From Zeus faber (lineage: Eukaryota > Chordata > Actinopteri > Zeiformes > Zeidae): DNA of 64,000 nucleotides. Below the pieces are notes generated by a model. It searched no databases, was not told the origin of the DNA, and was given only the letters and a program-made list of their open reading frames with translations. Below are positions 27,501 to 39,394 of this stretch, piece by piece. Where the stretch lies: NCBI GenBank assembly GCA_960531495.1, contig OY482848.1:19930397-19994396 (forward strand), given 5' to 3'. Numbering within the stretch: the stretch's first letter is position 1; each line of letters begins with the position of its first letter. Both the position numbers and the translations under genes were made by a program.

Positions 27501-28635
27501 TTGTGCCAAGTAAAAGAAAACTCGCAGGCCCTGTCCTGCGCGTCTTTACCACACATTTTTTGTATTTCTTCAATGTAAAATATCTTTCTCAAAGTCGAAA
27601 TGGTTCCTGATCAAAAACCGAACTTCGTCGCCTTTCGCACTCGGAGCTCCACGGTCGCGCTTTCAGACGGCACTTCTGTTGCACTGTCTTGCCGTGCCAT
27701 ATGTGTCAGCCCCGACTGCCCCTCTTTTGGGATTGGTTTCTCCAAAAATAGTCCTCGACTAGCAGTAAATAATTTACCAGCGCAGGACACGCAAGCTGCT
27801 CCAAACTCTCGTCCTTTTTCTGCTCGTGTTTTACAGTGTTAAATAGGTGTTCATGTCGAGAAGGTACATTACATTACGTCATTTGTTCCAAAGTGATTTA
27901 GAACTTATTCATACACAGATGCAGAGAGATGGTAGCAGTTAGGGGGGGAGGGGGGGGGGGGGGTCAGTGTCTTGCTCAAGGACACTTCAACATGCTTTCC
28001 AGGAGGAGCCGGGGATCGAACTGGCAACCTTCCGACTACCAGACGATCCTTTCTACCTCCTGAGGCATTGCCCACATATTCCATGTATTCCAAAAGTCTT
28101 GTTTAACATTTTATATCTTGTAAAATCACACAATATCATTCATAGTTTTTTAGATAGAACAATGATGATGTACTTGATCGACATTACTGTCAATGTTGTT
28201 TTTTATTCAGAGATTGACAAAACAAAACAAAGCCAAGGGATTTTTGCATGTACAAACACTGTCCTCCTAAAAGCAGAATATGAATTGAAATGAACAGAAT
28301 CTAAATGTAAACCCAAGTGCGATCGGCTCAGTTTATTGTAAGCATTTGCGAATATAATACTTTGATATGAGTTTTACACCGCAAAGACGGTAGAATGAAT
28401 GATAGAAATGTGATTTAAAACAAATCCCCTCGATGATGATAGCGATTCCAGTCATGTTTTAAACACTGTCATTTTTTTTGACTGACTCTGCAGGTGCCTC
28501 ATCAAGTGGCTGGAGGTGAGGAAGGTGTGTCCGCTATGCAACATGCCGGTGTTGCAGCTGGCCCAGCAGGCCGGCGGCTTGGACCCCGGGGTGCCACTGC
28601 GGCAGCCGCTGCCCGGCGTGGAGAACCTGGTGTAG
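21449..28635 (+). CDS. RNF24: RNF24, membrane-anchored RING-H2 E3 ubiquitin ligase (5 coding exons)
   Basis: Joined exons 21449-21591, 24751-24793, 25443-25484, 27175-27254 and 28494-28635 give 450 nt, that is 149 residues plus TAG. The protein is near-identical to vertebrate RNF24 (about 148 residues): a short N-terminus ([17 protein letters not shown]), one membrane segment at about residues 24-46, and a basic cytosolic linker. A C3H2C3 RING follows with C78, C81, C96, H98, H101, C104, C115 and C118 and the linker tryptophan W108. The C-terminus is less conserved. The family is a Golgi/endomembrane ubiquitin ligase that has been linked to TRPC channel trafficking; the RING recruits the E2. 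RNF122 is the closest paralogue, but the [19 protein letters not shown] block favours RNF24. All introns are GT-AG. The start is chosen because ATG at 21449 lies just inside the exon and matches the family N-terminus. No frame breaks. Confidence 0.96.
22543..22576. repeat. perfect hairpin, 14-bp arms
   Basis: ACTGCCGCCATATA (22543-22556) and its exact inverse (22563-22576) around a 6-base loop, inside RNF24 intron sequence. Confidence 0.85.
24025..24095. repeat. inverted repeat, 15-bp perfect arms
   Basis: GTGGTGGACCAAGGG (24025-24039) and its exact inverse (24081-24095), with a GC-rich 41-base loop, in the RNF24 intron upstream of exon 2. Confidence 0.85.
24751..24793 (+). CDS. RNF24: RNF24 coding exon 2
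   Basis: 43-nt exon after CTTTTCTAG, ending CAG|GTAAGG. It completes Arg48 and encodes [14 protein letters not shown], the cytosolic linker after the membrane span. Confidence 0.93.
25443..25484 (+). CDS. RNF24: RNF24 coding exon 3
   Basis: 42-nt microexon, phase 0 on both sides, encoding [14 protein letters not shown]. Acceptor CCACCACAG, donor GAG|GTAAGC. Because both flanking introns are phase 0, skipping it would keep the frame. Confidence 0.93.
26085..26200 (+). mobile_element. LINE 3' tail remnant
   Basis: GACATTTCACTGCATACATATG followed by GTATGTGTGTGACAAAAAAA is the kind of 3' end seen on CR1/Rex-type fish LINEs. Related tails lie at 20128-20203 (+) and 57297-57345 (-). It sits in RNF24 intron 3. 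Confidence 0.5.
27175..27254 (+). CDS. RNF24: RNF24 coding exon 4 (first half of the RING)
   Basis: 80-nt exon after CTCTTTTCAG, donor AA|GTGAGT. It encodes residues 77-102 and the start of Lys103, carrying RING ligands C78, C81, C96, H98 and H101. Confidence 0.95.
27864..28075 (-). mobile_element. tRNA-derived SINE (minus)
   Basis: Read on the minus strand, the right end has a pol III A-box-like CCTCAGGAGGTAG (28053-28065) and a B box AGTTCGATCCCC (28011-28022), about 30 bp apart, as in tRNA-derived SINEs. A conserved fish body follows (GTCCTTGAGCAAGACACTGA), and then a G/C homopolymer. It is not a functional tRNA: no cloverleaf could be completed. Confidence 0.65.
28494..28635 (+). CDS. 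RNF24: RNF24 last coding exon (second half of the RING, stop)
   Basis: Acceptor GACTCTGCAG. It completes Lys103 and encodes [20 protein letters not shown], with ligands C104, C115 and C118, then a Gly/Pro/Gln-rich tail ending ENLV and TAG at 28633-28635. Confidence 0.95.
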
Positions 28636-29928
28636 CCTCTGCGAACCCTCCCCACCGCTGGCACACCCAACACACACTCACTCACCTGTACAGGTACTTG
28701 GAGGACGGGCGGAAGAAAGTGGAGCCATGGTGCGAAGACTCTTTGAAAAATCCGCCGTTCCCCTTTCCCTTCTTACTCTGCGGATTCACAAACCAGTAAT
28801 ATTGTTACGGTGACATATGACATATACAGTCATCGTTTGAGTTTTTCTCTCTAACATGGACAGTGAAGAAATCTTCTTCCAGGCCAGGCCTTGGTCACCG
28901 ACTGTTTCACAACCAAAGTACTTTGTTGGGGACGCCAGAAAACAAAACACAAAAGCCAAGAACTAAAAAAGACATCTAACTGTAAATTATTTTATTTTAT
29001 TATTATTCTTATTTTATTATTATTTTTTTAACATGCACTTTATGACAACTGAACCTTAATTGCTTGTAGTGGAAGTATCAAGGTCATATTTTATTATCAT
29101 GAATAATTATTATTTTGTGATATGTGCAGAGCCATGTTTGTTTTGCTTTAAATTCCTTGAATTTGTTTTGTTTTTTTGAAGGACAAATTTGATCTTAAAG
29201 GGACGACAATAATACTCAAGTCTGTAAATCAGGAGAGGCCTGGTTGCACACAGGGACAGACAGTACACGACAACATGTGTCACAAATGATGTCCAACTTA
29301 ATGTGAATCTAGGTTTTATGATTAGAATGTGTCTTCATCCCAGAACTGACTATCTGGCTTGCCTCTTGACACAAACATAAGAAACCACAGCCCTAACACG
29401 AAGGTTACACATTTCATTCTTTTCCAGAGTTTTTTTGTTACAACGTGACTCGTGTGTCATTGTTTTTCCACGGCAACGGTTGACCTGCATCACGATGTGA
29501 ACCACCTACAGTACAACAACGCTCGTGTTGCATGGTGCATCCAGTAGAAGGAAGTAACCCTTTATACTGTGATTAGATGGGGTAAAGAAAAAGTGGACAA
29601 ATTCCCCTTTGATTAAAAGGAATGTATCGTCTCAACACCAGCCAACACCAGCTTTGGTATAGTCACATATGATCAACAACCACGACAACAAAAAGTTGAA
29701 ACGGCGCGTCTTGTGTAATAAGTGACTGTTGACTCAGTATAGGAAGACACAATAACTAACCCTTTGCACTGTTTCGACCCTCCACACAGATTCAGTTCTG
29801 TAAATCATACCGTGACTACCTGCTCAGTAACAGCTCGAGTGGATGGGCAAATACGGCACATTGACTCCCCTCAGCATACCAACACATTTCACCGGTCTAC
29901 CTTTGTTTGTTAAGGTACACACTACATG

Positions 29929-29930
<2 letters not shown>

Positions 29931-29992
<62 letters not shown>
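29931..29992. repeat. (CA)n microsatellite
   Basis: About 30 CA units inside the probable RNF24 3' UTR. Confidence 0.95.
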
Positions 29993-29993
<1 letters not shown>

Positions 29994-31964
29994 CCCGGGC
30001 CGCCTGACCCGGCAGTAGTCAGTGGGTTGGAACGAAGCAGCATTTTCATTCAAACACAAACGCATAGAACTGCATTTTGGCCTCCTATTTCTGGTGCTTT
30101 CCTCTCTGTCTGTCTATTGTGAAGTGGGTTTTTTTGTTCAACACTACACAGACCAGACTCCTCTCAACAACTTGTCCTCAATTTCCAACAGTATTGGGTC
30201 GAAGAAATTGTGTTTGTTTGAGCGTCTACGGGGACATCTGTGCCTCATTGGTGAATCACACTAACTTAAGAATGTGAAGGGTTAGTTCTGTGTTATAGGC
30301 CATTTTTTTTGGTCACCCATGATCTACTCCGGTCTATGACACCATATTCTCCAGCTCTGTTGCTTGAAGGCCAACCACTGTCATTGCTCAAATTGCATTG
30401 ACGGCTGGAGGCATGGGACGTCTGTGGGTCCACGCCTGAAAGTCTGACTTGCACGCCTCTCTTCCGCTCACGCTGCTCGACAAAACGCTCCCACGACAAT
30501 TTTATTTACGTAAACTCAAATAGCCGAACCTTCTCTTCTACTGCGGTGTTCCAGACCACTATGGCCAAAACATTCAGAAGAACAGCACAAAGTTAATTGT
30601 CAACCTTGAAACCCCAATTCTTCCATAATGAGTGTATTTTTGAGGTTGCAAGGGGTCGCAGTGAAATAGTGTTTGTTGCGCTTTGCCTTTGTATTAATCT
30701 CATTGTAAGCGGGAAAAAATCGAGTTTGTGGTCCATCAGAAGTTTGTTGTGGGGTGTGTTTGGTAAACTTTTGCTTCCTGGCCCTTCGCGAGACAGAAAC
30801 TACGATGTGTCGTTTAGACAACTTGCCTAACAAGTGAAGAATCTAGGAACCGCAAAGCAGAGTTGAATCATCATGCTACAGTGTTCACTTGATGGCAGCT
30901 CTGTAGTCTTCTCTACAGATTTTACAAGACCGATTTTACGATCAACATAAGAGTATTAATGTTTTCCTCCTCGGTTGATAAATTTTGTCTTCGAATGTAA
31001 GTCCGATGGGTGAATGGAACCTGAAACGACTGAATGTGAAAACATGTCGTATGGCACAGTCAGCTTGTCATTGGATTATTGTTAAATGTTTGAGTGTAGG
31101 TAGGGGCTGTATTTCTACAGCCAACATAGAAGACGCTGGGTTTATCGCTCCTTCAAGGAAAGTACATGGCAGCTAGACACTAGCTGCCGTTTGAATGTGT
31201 GAACATTGTCTCTTATTGTACGCATCTTTATTTCTTCCTGTCAACCGTCCTAATCCCAGATCAAAGTTAAAGTGAAGGATCTTAGTGATTGACCTGCTTG
31301 TGGTGAGCATATCCAACAAAGAATGGAATGTGTTGATAATGAATATAGCAATGACAGGCTATTCACACTCTTAAGCACGATTGACGTGTCAGGAAGTTAA
31401 AATGAAACGTTGTGAATAGATATTGCACACAACAATGTGTGGTCGGTCTCAAATACTTCAGTAAAACTAACAGTGAAATTATAGAAAGTAGGATATTACT
31501 GACATTGATCATCGGACTTCTGTTTGATTGATAACTGCACATCTTACTATGGTGGAAGGAGAAAGGGAGACCATTTCAGCCTTTAAAACTCTTCACTGCT
31601 AACTTAACTTTCCCCCTTTTGTACGGTGTGTGTGCGTCTGAACCCTCTGGATCATCTAACTTCTCCAACTTTATACAATACAAATGTTTCCCTGTCTTCA
31701 GCCCCACCACCTGTTACAGCCCTTGTACCCCACCCTTTTTGGTAATACTAATTATGTTTGTGGGCCCTCACAGACATTGTTTGTAAAACTAAGAATTCTG
31801 CTGCAGAATATTTTTGGAGACTATTGCTGTACAGTATTTGTAAGTTCTATTTTTGTATATTTAATTGCTATTTTGGAGAATTGAAACATGAGATGCATTT
31901 TTTTCTTTTTGCTAATTTCGTGTCTTAATTTCAGAAACTGTTGCATGTACTGACTTGAACTGTA

Positions 31965-31970
31965 AATAAA
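31965..31970 (+). terminator. RNF24: polyadenylation signal AATAAA (probable RNF24)
   Basis: Canonical hexamer with a T/GT-rich stretch starting about 10-40 bases later (TGTTTTGG, TTTTCCTTGTTTG). Confidence 0.6.
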
Positions 31971-32059
31971 ATATCCATGTTTTGGAAGTAATTATGCATT
32001 TTCCTTGTTTGTAACGTGATGGTACTCCTAAGTTGTGATTCTAAAATCAGAATAACGAT

Positions 32060-32110
32060 TGTATCAGAATCAGAATCAGAAATACTTTGATCATTTCTTC
32101 TGGAGAATTG
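32060..32110. repeat. ATCAGA-rich LINE/SINE end
   Basis: ATCAGAATCAGAATCAGAAA followed by TACTTTGATCATTTC is the well-known end of fish non-LTR elements. A shorter related run lies at 7738-7762. Confidence 0.45.
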
Positions 32111-32757
32111 GTTTAAATGTCTTATTCATATTTGTATTTGATCTTGTTTTAGTTGCACACAATTCCTATTTTTATGCATAATCCATCATGTTTATGGTGA
32201 CATTGCAGTTCATACCTGGAAATCCCCAATTTACTTCGAATTTGTTATTTCTTTTTTTAAACGTGTGCTGTCAGCATGCTTGGCATTCAACACAGAGTAT
32301 TTTTGCCATTGCATCTCAGACAGAGTTTGTCTGCAAGTGGAGTTCAACTTCTCAACCTGCAATGCTACTCTTTATTCATTCTTTAATCATCAAGAACTGC
32401 TCCAACAACTCTGTCCTGTGGACGACCTGTAGGACGACAAGATTGAGTTTGTTACACAGAACCACCATCAATCCCCCTCTTTGGAGAACCATCTTACCAT
32501 GTTTTGGTCGATAAACAACTAATCACTACTCTAAGTGGGGGGGGGGGGGGGGTGTCATGTGTGAGACAAACATACATAGATCCAAAAAACATGTACAAGG
32601 AAAAACAAACATAGAAACGTCGGACGACAACATTTATTGAAAAAACAGAAGTAATTAAGTCCAGGAAAACTGGAACAGCAACTGGTCACGTGGCCTCTTC
32701 CTGTCATAGTTATGGCAGTAAATGAGGAAAGGAAGGAGAGGAATGCAACCAGGAGGG

Positions 32758-32897
<140 letters not shown>

Positions 32898-33656
32898 ACC
32901 GGTGAGTATACGGGACTTTTCCCAATTGGTTCTGGTGTATAAAGTTGGTGTTGTATCATAGTGCCTCCAAGCAGCGGAAAAGGCCCCGGAGCCAAGGAAC
33001 AGAGGATGGCAAACGGCCCCCCACCCACAGTCTGGCCCCCCAGCATTAAGCGCCCCGCGCGCCAGAGAGCCAATACCAATGCAACCAGGTGCAACGATGG
33101 AAGCCCGCCCCCTACTGAAGAAGACATGGCACACACTGGGGCTCGCCAAATGTTTTCTGGGGGTCGACAGATCATTTTCTGAACATGCACAAGAAAAGAT
33201 ATACTGTATATCTATTTTGTTAAATACATTTTTCTCAAAATAAAAATACATTTTCAGAAATAACTCAGGTAAATTATTCTGTAGATGCACAATGGAGATT
33301 TTTTTTTCAGGCTGCATGTTCCATAAGAGAGGCCCAGAGAAAGGAACGGCGCGCCTCTGTGTCTGTACGGCTGCACGGAGCGTCCCTGTAACTATAGCAA
33401 CTCACGCCCGTACACACTAATGCGCAGGCGCACGCACACGCGCACTGTTGCAGCACAATCTCATAGAAATACATTGTATATGCGCAATACAACCCACTAA
33501 CAGTTTTACTATTGTTATATATTATTTCAATACATATTATATCAATATAGGCCCAAAAGAAAAAGGGAACACAGACAATCACCATGAATGAATGAAGTTA
33601 AATCATGTCATACATTTTGCATGTAATCAGTTATTCCTGTTTTTATAATGCTTTTT

Positions 33657-33660
<4 letters not shown>

Positions 33661-33702
<42 letters not shown>
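33661..33702. repeat. (AT)n microsatellite
   Basis: About 21 AT units, then TTTA repeats. Surrounding 33180-34189 is AT-rich with no gene seen. Confidence 0.95.
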
Positions 33703-33706
<4 letters not shown>

Positions 33707-34189
33707 TTATTTATTTATTGTTCAATTATTTAAGACTATGCTAACTTCTGTTTATATTATACTCCTACAGAGTCCTACAGAATCATAATAGCTGCTAATT
33801 CTGCTATAATTACATGTTTTGAATATCATATGTCATATCATGTATTTATTATGTTCTAAACATGTATATATGTACATGTATATATATATATGTATATATT
33901 AATCTCAAAAACCATTGCGACACAAATTATAATTTTTTCAGCACGAACGCAGCACGAATGGCAATGTTATTGAAATTCTAATCACTTGGGGTGCCAACTA
34001 CACAGAGGTTTGTACGCGTACTTAACTATGCTGCTGTTATGCTGTTGTCATCATCGGAAAACTTTTTCCAAAAAGTTTGAGAACCCCTGGTTTCGACTTC
34101 TGCAACACTCTTCTGCCCGGACAATCCCTCTGACCTACCAGACCTCTGTAGCGCAGAAGTCATCTCTTTCTTTCTTTCGCTTCAAGAAA

Positions 34190-34373
34190 TTGAAGTGGTT
34201 ACTATGAGGCCATATTTCATCACACATGAATGCAATTGTGGTCTTTTGATTCAGAAGAACTCAGCTTTGTAGCCATCCAATTTTTATAATTCTATGACTG
34301 TTTAGGTAGCACCGTGTGCAAAATTGGTTAAAATAAAAAGTCAGTTTCCTCCACCTAATGTCAGTAAAGACCC
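34190..34373 (-). repeat. dispersed repeat, left arm of a 184-bp inverted pair
   Basis: Reads from TGAAGTGGTTACTATGAG to CAGTAAAGACCCC. Its reverse complement, with few changes, is at 35865-36056. It encodes no protein. Confidence 0.9.
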
Positions 34374-35864
34374 CTTTCTTTTTTAATTCCCTAGGTCCAC
34401 TAATGCCACTTATTCTGAGAATGTCTTGCCGGCTGTGACTGCACGCTCTCACGTTTATATTTTTACCCTGCAAGACGCAGAATGTATCACTTAAATCAGT
34501 CAGCTTTTGAGACGCTGGAAGGTGTGTTGCCCTAATTGCACAGGGGCTAGGCCTCCCTCTGCAGCCTCGCATTGAGCTCACACAGTTATCCTGCAGCCCA
34601 CAAGGATACACATAGGATTTATCTTCTTGGCTGAAGGTCGATAAGAAAAAAGGAAATATCCCTCCGAGCGATTAAGCAATTTGTCTCTTTAGGAGTGACT
34701 AAGTTAAAAGATTTGTTCTCTTTTCAAACTTATTTTTCGTTCAGTCAGTAAGCTGGTATATAACGAGAATCAGAAGAGTCGGTTTGGATCATTTCATTCT
34801 GTCAAAATGATTTACGTAGAATGCTAAGTGTAAAAAGACCACTTTCAATATTAATTATAAAAATTATGTTTATGCCAAATGCATTCACACAATTTTAGAC
34901 ATTAATTCCTCACAAATGATTTTCTGTTAGTAAAATTCACCTACTCACATTTTTCGTACGAGAGTCGAGTCTCAGTGAACGCCTGTTTCTTCAGTTACCA
35001 AGACACAACCAAACTCTTTGGGCGACTTCTGAGTAATTTAAAAGAGTTGTGTGTCTTGCATCACTAGAATGAGCGCCTCTTTTGCCGGAGTTCTGAATTG
35101 TTAACAGCGCTTATAGTGTCATGAATTGTGCATCAATTGCACCTGCTATCTGCTCCGTATCGATGTCCTATTCACAAAAGATAGTTAAAAGAACATATTT
35201 AATATATTTAATGATATGAACATGCCCATGCTGCCGATTGCAATTTGCCCTTGTTTTGTGTCTGATTGCGGATCCACGGAGATGCAATTCAAACACACTA
35301 TACTTTTAGATTAAAATTTGCTTAGTATTTTTAAGTTTATGTGAGGTGACTAAAACATTTTTAAATAGTGTGAGTAAATCTATGATAAAATGTACTCGTT
35401 CCACACAGTTCATTTATATAATTAATAAAATGTGTATATATTTTCATTTTTTACTTAAGCAATTCTAGTTTTCACCGTAAGTTAATATTACAATGTAGAA
35501 ATGATGACAGTTAAATTAAATGTATTTTGCCTGGCCACAAAGTTTGTTTTTTCAGTGCGGGCCGAACGCCGCTGCCTTTCGGGTGCAGCGGCCCTCTGTG
35601 GAGCTGTCCATGGTCCTATAAGGTTCAATGCTATCTGAAGAAAAACCTTTAATTATCACACAACACACCACACTACAACACATGCACACACACACGCACA
35701 TGCTTTGGATGGTGGCCGGTGAAATGAGGTCTCTGCGTTTAACCCATCCTGGCTTGTCCTTCCTCCGGGGGGGCAGCCAGGAGCAGTGGGCAGCATTCGT
35801 GGACACGCCCGGGGACGAGTTTCCATCGCTGGTCAGACGATGATGTGTTTATATATTTGGTGGG
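34374..35864. other. AT-rich spacer between the inverted repeats
   Basis: No exon or named element, apart from the block at 35700-35843, which shares CTTCCTCCGGGGG...CAGCCAGGAGCAG with 6807-6832 and is a dispersed repeat fragment. Confidence 0.5.
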
Positions 35865-36056
35865 GGTCTTTACTGACGTTAGGTGGAGGAAACTGACTTT
35901 TTATTTTAACCAATTTTGCACATGGTGCTACCTAAACAGTCATAGAATTGTAAAAATTGGGTATGGCTACAAAGCTGAGTCTCTTCTGAATCAAAAGACC
36001 ACAATTGCATTCATGTGTGATGAAATATGGAATCCATAGTCATAGTAACCACTTCA
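35865..36056 (+). repeat. dispersed repeat, right arm of the inverted pair
   Basis: Inverse of 34190-34373 with a few substitutions and small insertions. The arms are about 1.5 kb apart, so they could be two insertions of one family or the two ends of one element. Confidence 0.9.
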
Positions 36057-36434
36057 ATGTGATGACAGCATTTTTAGAAAATTGACCTTGCTGTATATAA
36101 TAACCAATTGTGACCTCTAGGACAACCTCATGAAACTCAAAATCAAGACTCACCTGCGCACCAGCTGGCGAGTGGCGAGACGCTTCTCTGGTTTGGAGGA
36201 GCTGAGGGAGGTGCTGGAGTGACTGGCAACCCAGCGAGAAGGGTGGAGGCTCTCCAATGTGGTCCCCACAGAGCGGACCCCACACTCCAAACATGTGGGG
36301 TCCCCAACATGGTCCCCCATGTGGGGAAAAAGTCAATAACTTGTGATTTTGACTTTGGATTCGAAATCGGATATGAAATTTTCGTATAATACACGGATGA
36401 TATAAGGTCTATTTACGCACCAACATCTCTAACT

Positions 36435-36525
36435 TAATCCCACCCCTAGACGGCTGCCACAAGATGAGCAATGTTATTCACTTCACCTGTCAGTGGTTTA
36501 AATGTTGTGGCTGTATAGCGACTAT
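36435..36525 (-). mobile_element. Tc1-like terminal fragment
   Basis: AATGTTATTCACTTCACCTG followed by TCAGTGGTTTAAATGTTGTGG is the reverse complement of the left terminal repeat of the element at 1033. 36604-36633 (GTTCCTGGTATGCAGTGGTTAG) matches 1267-1288 of that element in the other orientation, so pieces have been reshuffled. Confidence 0.75.
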
Positions 36526-36634
36526 TGCTGCTTTTCATAATTGTAAAAAGTATAACCATATATTTTCTAAAAACATATTTAGTGATATACTGTATATTGT
36601 GGGGTGTTCCTGGTATGCAGTGGTTAGGACCTAC

Positions 36635-36977
36635 TGTTGTGGAAATTCCAGCCACTCAGGTGGTGGTCGATGCGTGGGGTGAGATGGTTCACATTAAACA
36701 GAAAATACAACAATTGTCACTGAGTCTAAGTTTATTGCATAGGAGATTAATCAGCGAGGAGCACTTCACAAGTCACACAGAATAGTAAAGAGCAATCTCC
36801 CCCGAACCAGCCAGCTTGGGGGGGGGGTTATCATGTAGGTCACATAGACTGTTACTTTGAGGGTGTCACAACGGCAGTTGCTGGGGGTGTAGTCATATGC
36901 ATAGGTCACAAAGGCTGTTGCAATTGGTTCAGCTGTTTCAACATGTTTCATCATCTCGGCTTCAGTTTTCCATTACA
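36635..36977 (-). repeat. 3' LTR of an endogenous retrovirus
   Basis: On the minus strand it begins TGTAATGG directly after a purine tract (36978-36990). It contains AATAAA (complement of TTTATT at 36731-36736). The other boundary, near TGTTGTGG at 36635, is approximate. No second LTR was found in the window. Confidence 0.6.
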
Positions 36978-36990
36978 TTTCCCCCCTTTG
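36978..36990 (-). promoter_or_regulatory. polypurine tract of the endogenous retrovirus
   Basis: On the minus strand CAAAGGGGGGAAA abuts the LTR start TGTAATGG, the classic site for priming plus-strand DNA. Confidence 0.65.
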
Positions 36991-37243
36991 ATTAATCTTT
37001 TAATCAACACATATAAATGAAAAATAACATTCACGCTGTTAGTCAACACATATCATTGAAAAAAAGCTGTTCACACAGCTGGCACTTTTCCTTCCGGCAT
37101 GGGCCTGTTGTCGTCCGAGTGGTTGTCAGCATAGGAAGGGATACGTTCGAGTGGTATGGCAGTGAATTGGCCTTGGCGGACAATTTGATCCTCCAGGGTC
37201 CGGCTAATGAGGTTAGGTAACACAGCAATAATACAACAAAACA

Positions 37244-37525
37244 TTAACCCAGGAACTGTGAGAATGGCATCAAAAATATCATAGTATCGTATCTGGCTAA
37301 CATCACTTCGTAACTACCCAACAGATCCTCCAACCACCCAGTCCATTCAAACTGCCCATGTCCTGCATTGTCCTTAATCTCGATGGCCAGGGCTTCCAGC
37401 TTGTCGAGGGCCTTGGTGAACTCCCCATCCACCGGAGACATGTGGTTGGGGATCATGCTAAAGCAGGAGTCTCCGAACATGTGGCAACCGCCACCCTTCT
37501 CGGTCAGGAGCATGTCCAGGGCCAA
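37244..37525 (-). pseudogene. ERV envelope transmembrane-subunit fragment
   Basis: A 93-codon frame with a CX6C motif (GCHMFGDSC) preceded by LTEKGGG, followed by a helical stretch, as in the ectodomain of gamma-type retroviral TM proteins. The start, fusion region and membrane anchor are not in this frame. Surface-subunit sequence upstream (37600-38450) is broken. Confidence 0.6.
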
Positions 37526-38542
37526 AGGGTTCTGCTAGATCATCATTGTGGTGGCGTGCAGCTGTTACCTCGGCATGGTGAAGACGTTGCGGCTGTAGCT
37601 GGCCATCCGTCGTTGGTTGTTATACACATACTTGATCCTGTCCACATTTTTATGAATTGTACACCACCAACAGATGGTGGACTCCAATCCTTGATTCATT
37701 TGGTTCTGTGCCTAGAACTCATTAGGCACGCCTCTGCGTATGCCTATGGCGTCTATGTAAGTTGGGTTGTGGGTGGCATCTTCCGTAGAGTGTTGGTGAT
37801 GGCTGGTGGCTGGGCTGGATCCCACCAGTGGTATTGGAAGCATGGCCAGTGGGGCAACGAGAGCCACTAAGACACGTATTCCCTTCCAGCCATTGGGCAG
37901 GATGCTTCTCAGACGGCCGCCACAGGCGAAGAACAGGTCCACTATCCATTGGTCTTGCTGCCTCCAGGCGGAGGATGATCTCTGTTATCCAGGGGGCTGC
38001 TAACCCACTTTTTAACTTCCCAGACCATTACACAGTTTCCAGTGAAGTTCCCCATGTTCTTTGTTCCTTCTGCTTTATAGAAACATTCATATGTGCCGTT
38101 AATGTTGAAGAACTGGGGCTATGGCGGCATCTGGTAGGTTCTGGGCAGCACATAAATGCTGAAATTTCCACTGCTCTGTCTTGCTTGTGTTTAGTTGAAT
38201 CGGGAGTTGGCTGAATAAGACAGGCACGCGGCTCCACTGCCGACTCCTGATGTGGGACTCCAGGATGTGTGTAGCCGTAGCAGTGGGGCCAGCACGGCCA
38301 TAGTTGGTGAGCACGCTGCTTGCGCTGTTGATTGGTCTGTCCTGCCCACATAGTCGTACCATTCGTTTTCCCCTTCTACATGTTGTTCTTCTGATTTGAT
38401 GGCAGGAGCCATCGGTGTTGCAGGGGTTGGCAGGTTTGCACCCACGGTAATCCTGTGGAGGGGTTAGTGTGGCTGCGCATAGCGGTTAGTACTAATGGTA
38501 GACGCATCACCCAGTCCATGCCAGTGTCCTCCATTGCCTTCG

Positions 38543-38818
38543 TCAGTTTGTTTTTGGTTTTTTTAACGTACTGTTACTGCATTCTACCGTTCCTCCACTC
38601 TGGGGGTGGTAAGTGCAGTGTGTTTTGAGATTTACATGTAGGTAGGCCGCTAATTGTTTGAGGGCCTGATTTACGAAATGTTGGCTATTATCTGAGGACA
38701 TTTTCCGGGAAATCCCCCACCTGTGAATGATCTCCGTAACCAGTGCTTTAGCTACTGCTGCCACATCAGCCTTGGCCATCGGGAATACTTCTATCCATCT
38801 TAAAAATACGTCAATCAC
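38543..38818 (-). pseudogene. ERV integrase core fragment
   Basis: 91 codons with the pattern VFLRWIEVFP...SSDNSQHFVNQ...YHPQSGGTVE, the retroviral integrase core including the second Asp (SSDN) and the Glu (GTVE). The HHCC region and C-terminal domain are not intact here. Confidence 0.8.
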
Positions 38819-38904
38819 TACTAGGCAATGTTGTGTACCTCAGCATGGGTTGAGTCGAAGTTGGGTCGGCAAAGCGATGGTTCCAGGAGAGCCTTGAGCT
38901 GTTC

Positions 38905-39394
38905 TTAGTTTAGTATTGGGTTACCGTCTGATTTCAAAAAGCCCCTTAACCTACAGAGGGCACCAAAGTTGTGAACAACCCCTAAAGCATATCGGCTGTC
39001 GGTGTGGACAGTAAGAGAATCTCCTGCTGCCATGGTACAGGCTTGTGTCAGGGCATACAGTTTTTTCTGTTGGGTAGAGAAGTGAGGTGGGATTTGGTTT
39101 GATTCTACTAGCCCGTTATCATAGACTATTGCATAGCCTACATTCACTTTCCCTGTGTCTGGGTTTTTGGGAGGCCGAGCCATCCACATACCAAATATGA
39201 TCACTGTTGGGGAGGGGTGTTTCCAGTAAGTCCGGTCGGGGCGGTGTCTGTTCTGATATATCATTAAGAGTAATAAGCCGCCGCCTTAATTTGTCCCCAT
39301 GGGGTTGAATAAGGACCGCTGACATAAATCTCTCCTTATCCTCAGTCATAGTGTACGGTTGGTCTGGGTTTGGTAAACCCAATGTCGGCCCCAT
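38905..39394 (-). pseudogene. ERV RNase H fragment, frame-shifted
   Basis: Two overlapping frames carry one domain. The first (39394-39119) has WYVDGSAS, with the first catalytic Asp; the second (39264-38905) has YALTQACTMAAG and HTDSRYALG. A frame shift near 39190 separates them. Confidence 0.8.

Larger units (their letters stand above)
28636..31990 (+). other. RNF24: RNF24 3' UTR (probable)
   Basis: No coding exon follows the stop. The first strong poly-A signal in a good setting is AATAAA at 31965-31970, followed by a T/GT-rich stretch. This gives a 3' UTR of about 3.3 kb, in line with the long RNF24 3' UTR of other vertebrates. It contains a CA microsatellite. Confidence 0.6.

Noticed and set aside
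28011-28065. tRNA gene on the minus strand
   Set aside because: A and B boxes are present but the body does not fold into a cloverleaf and is attached to a repeat tail; this is a SINE.
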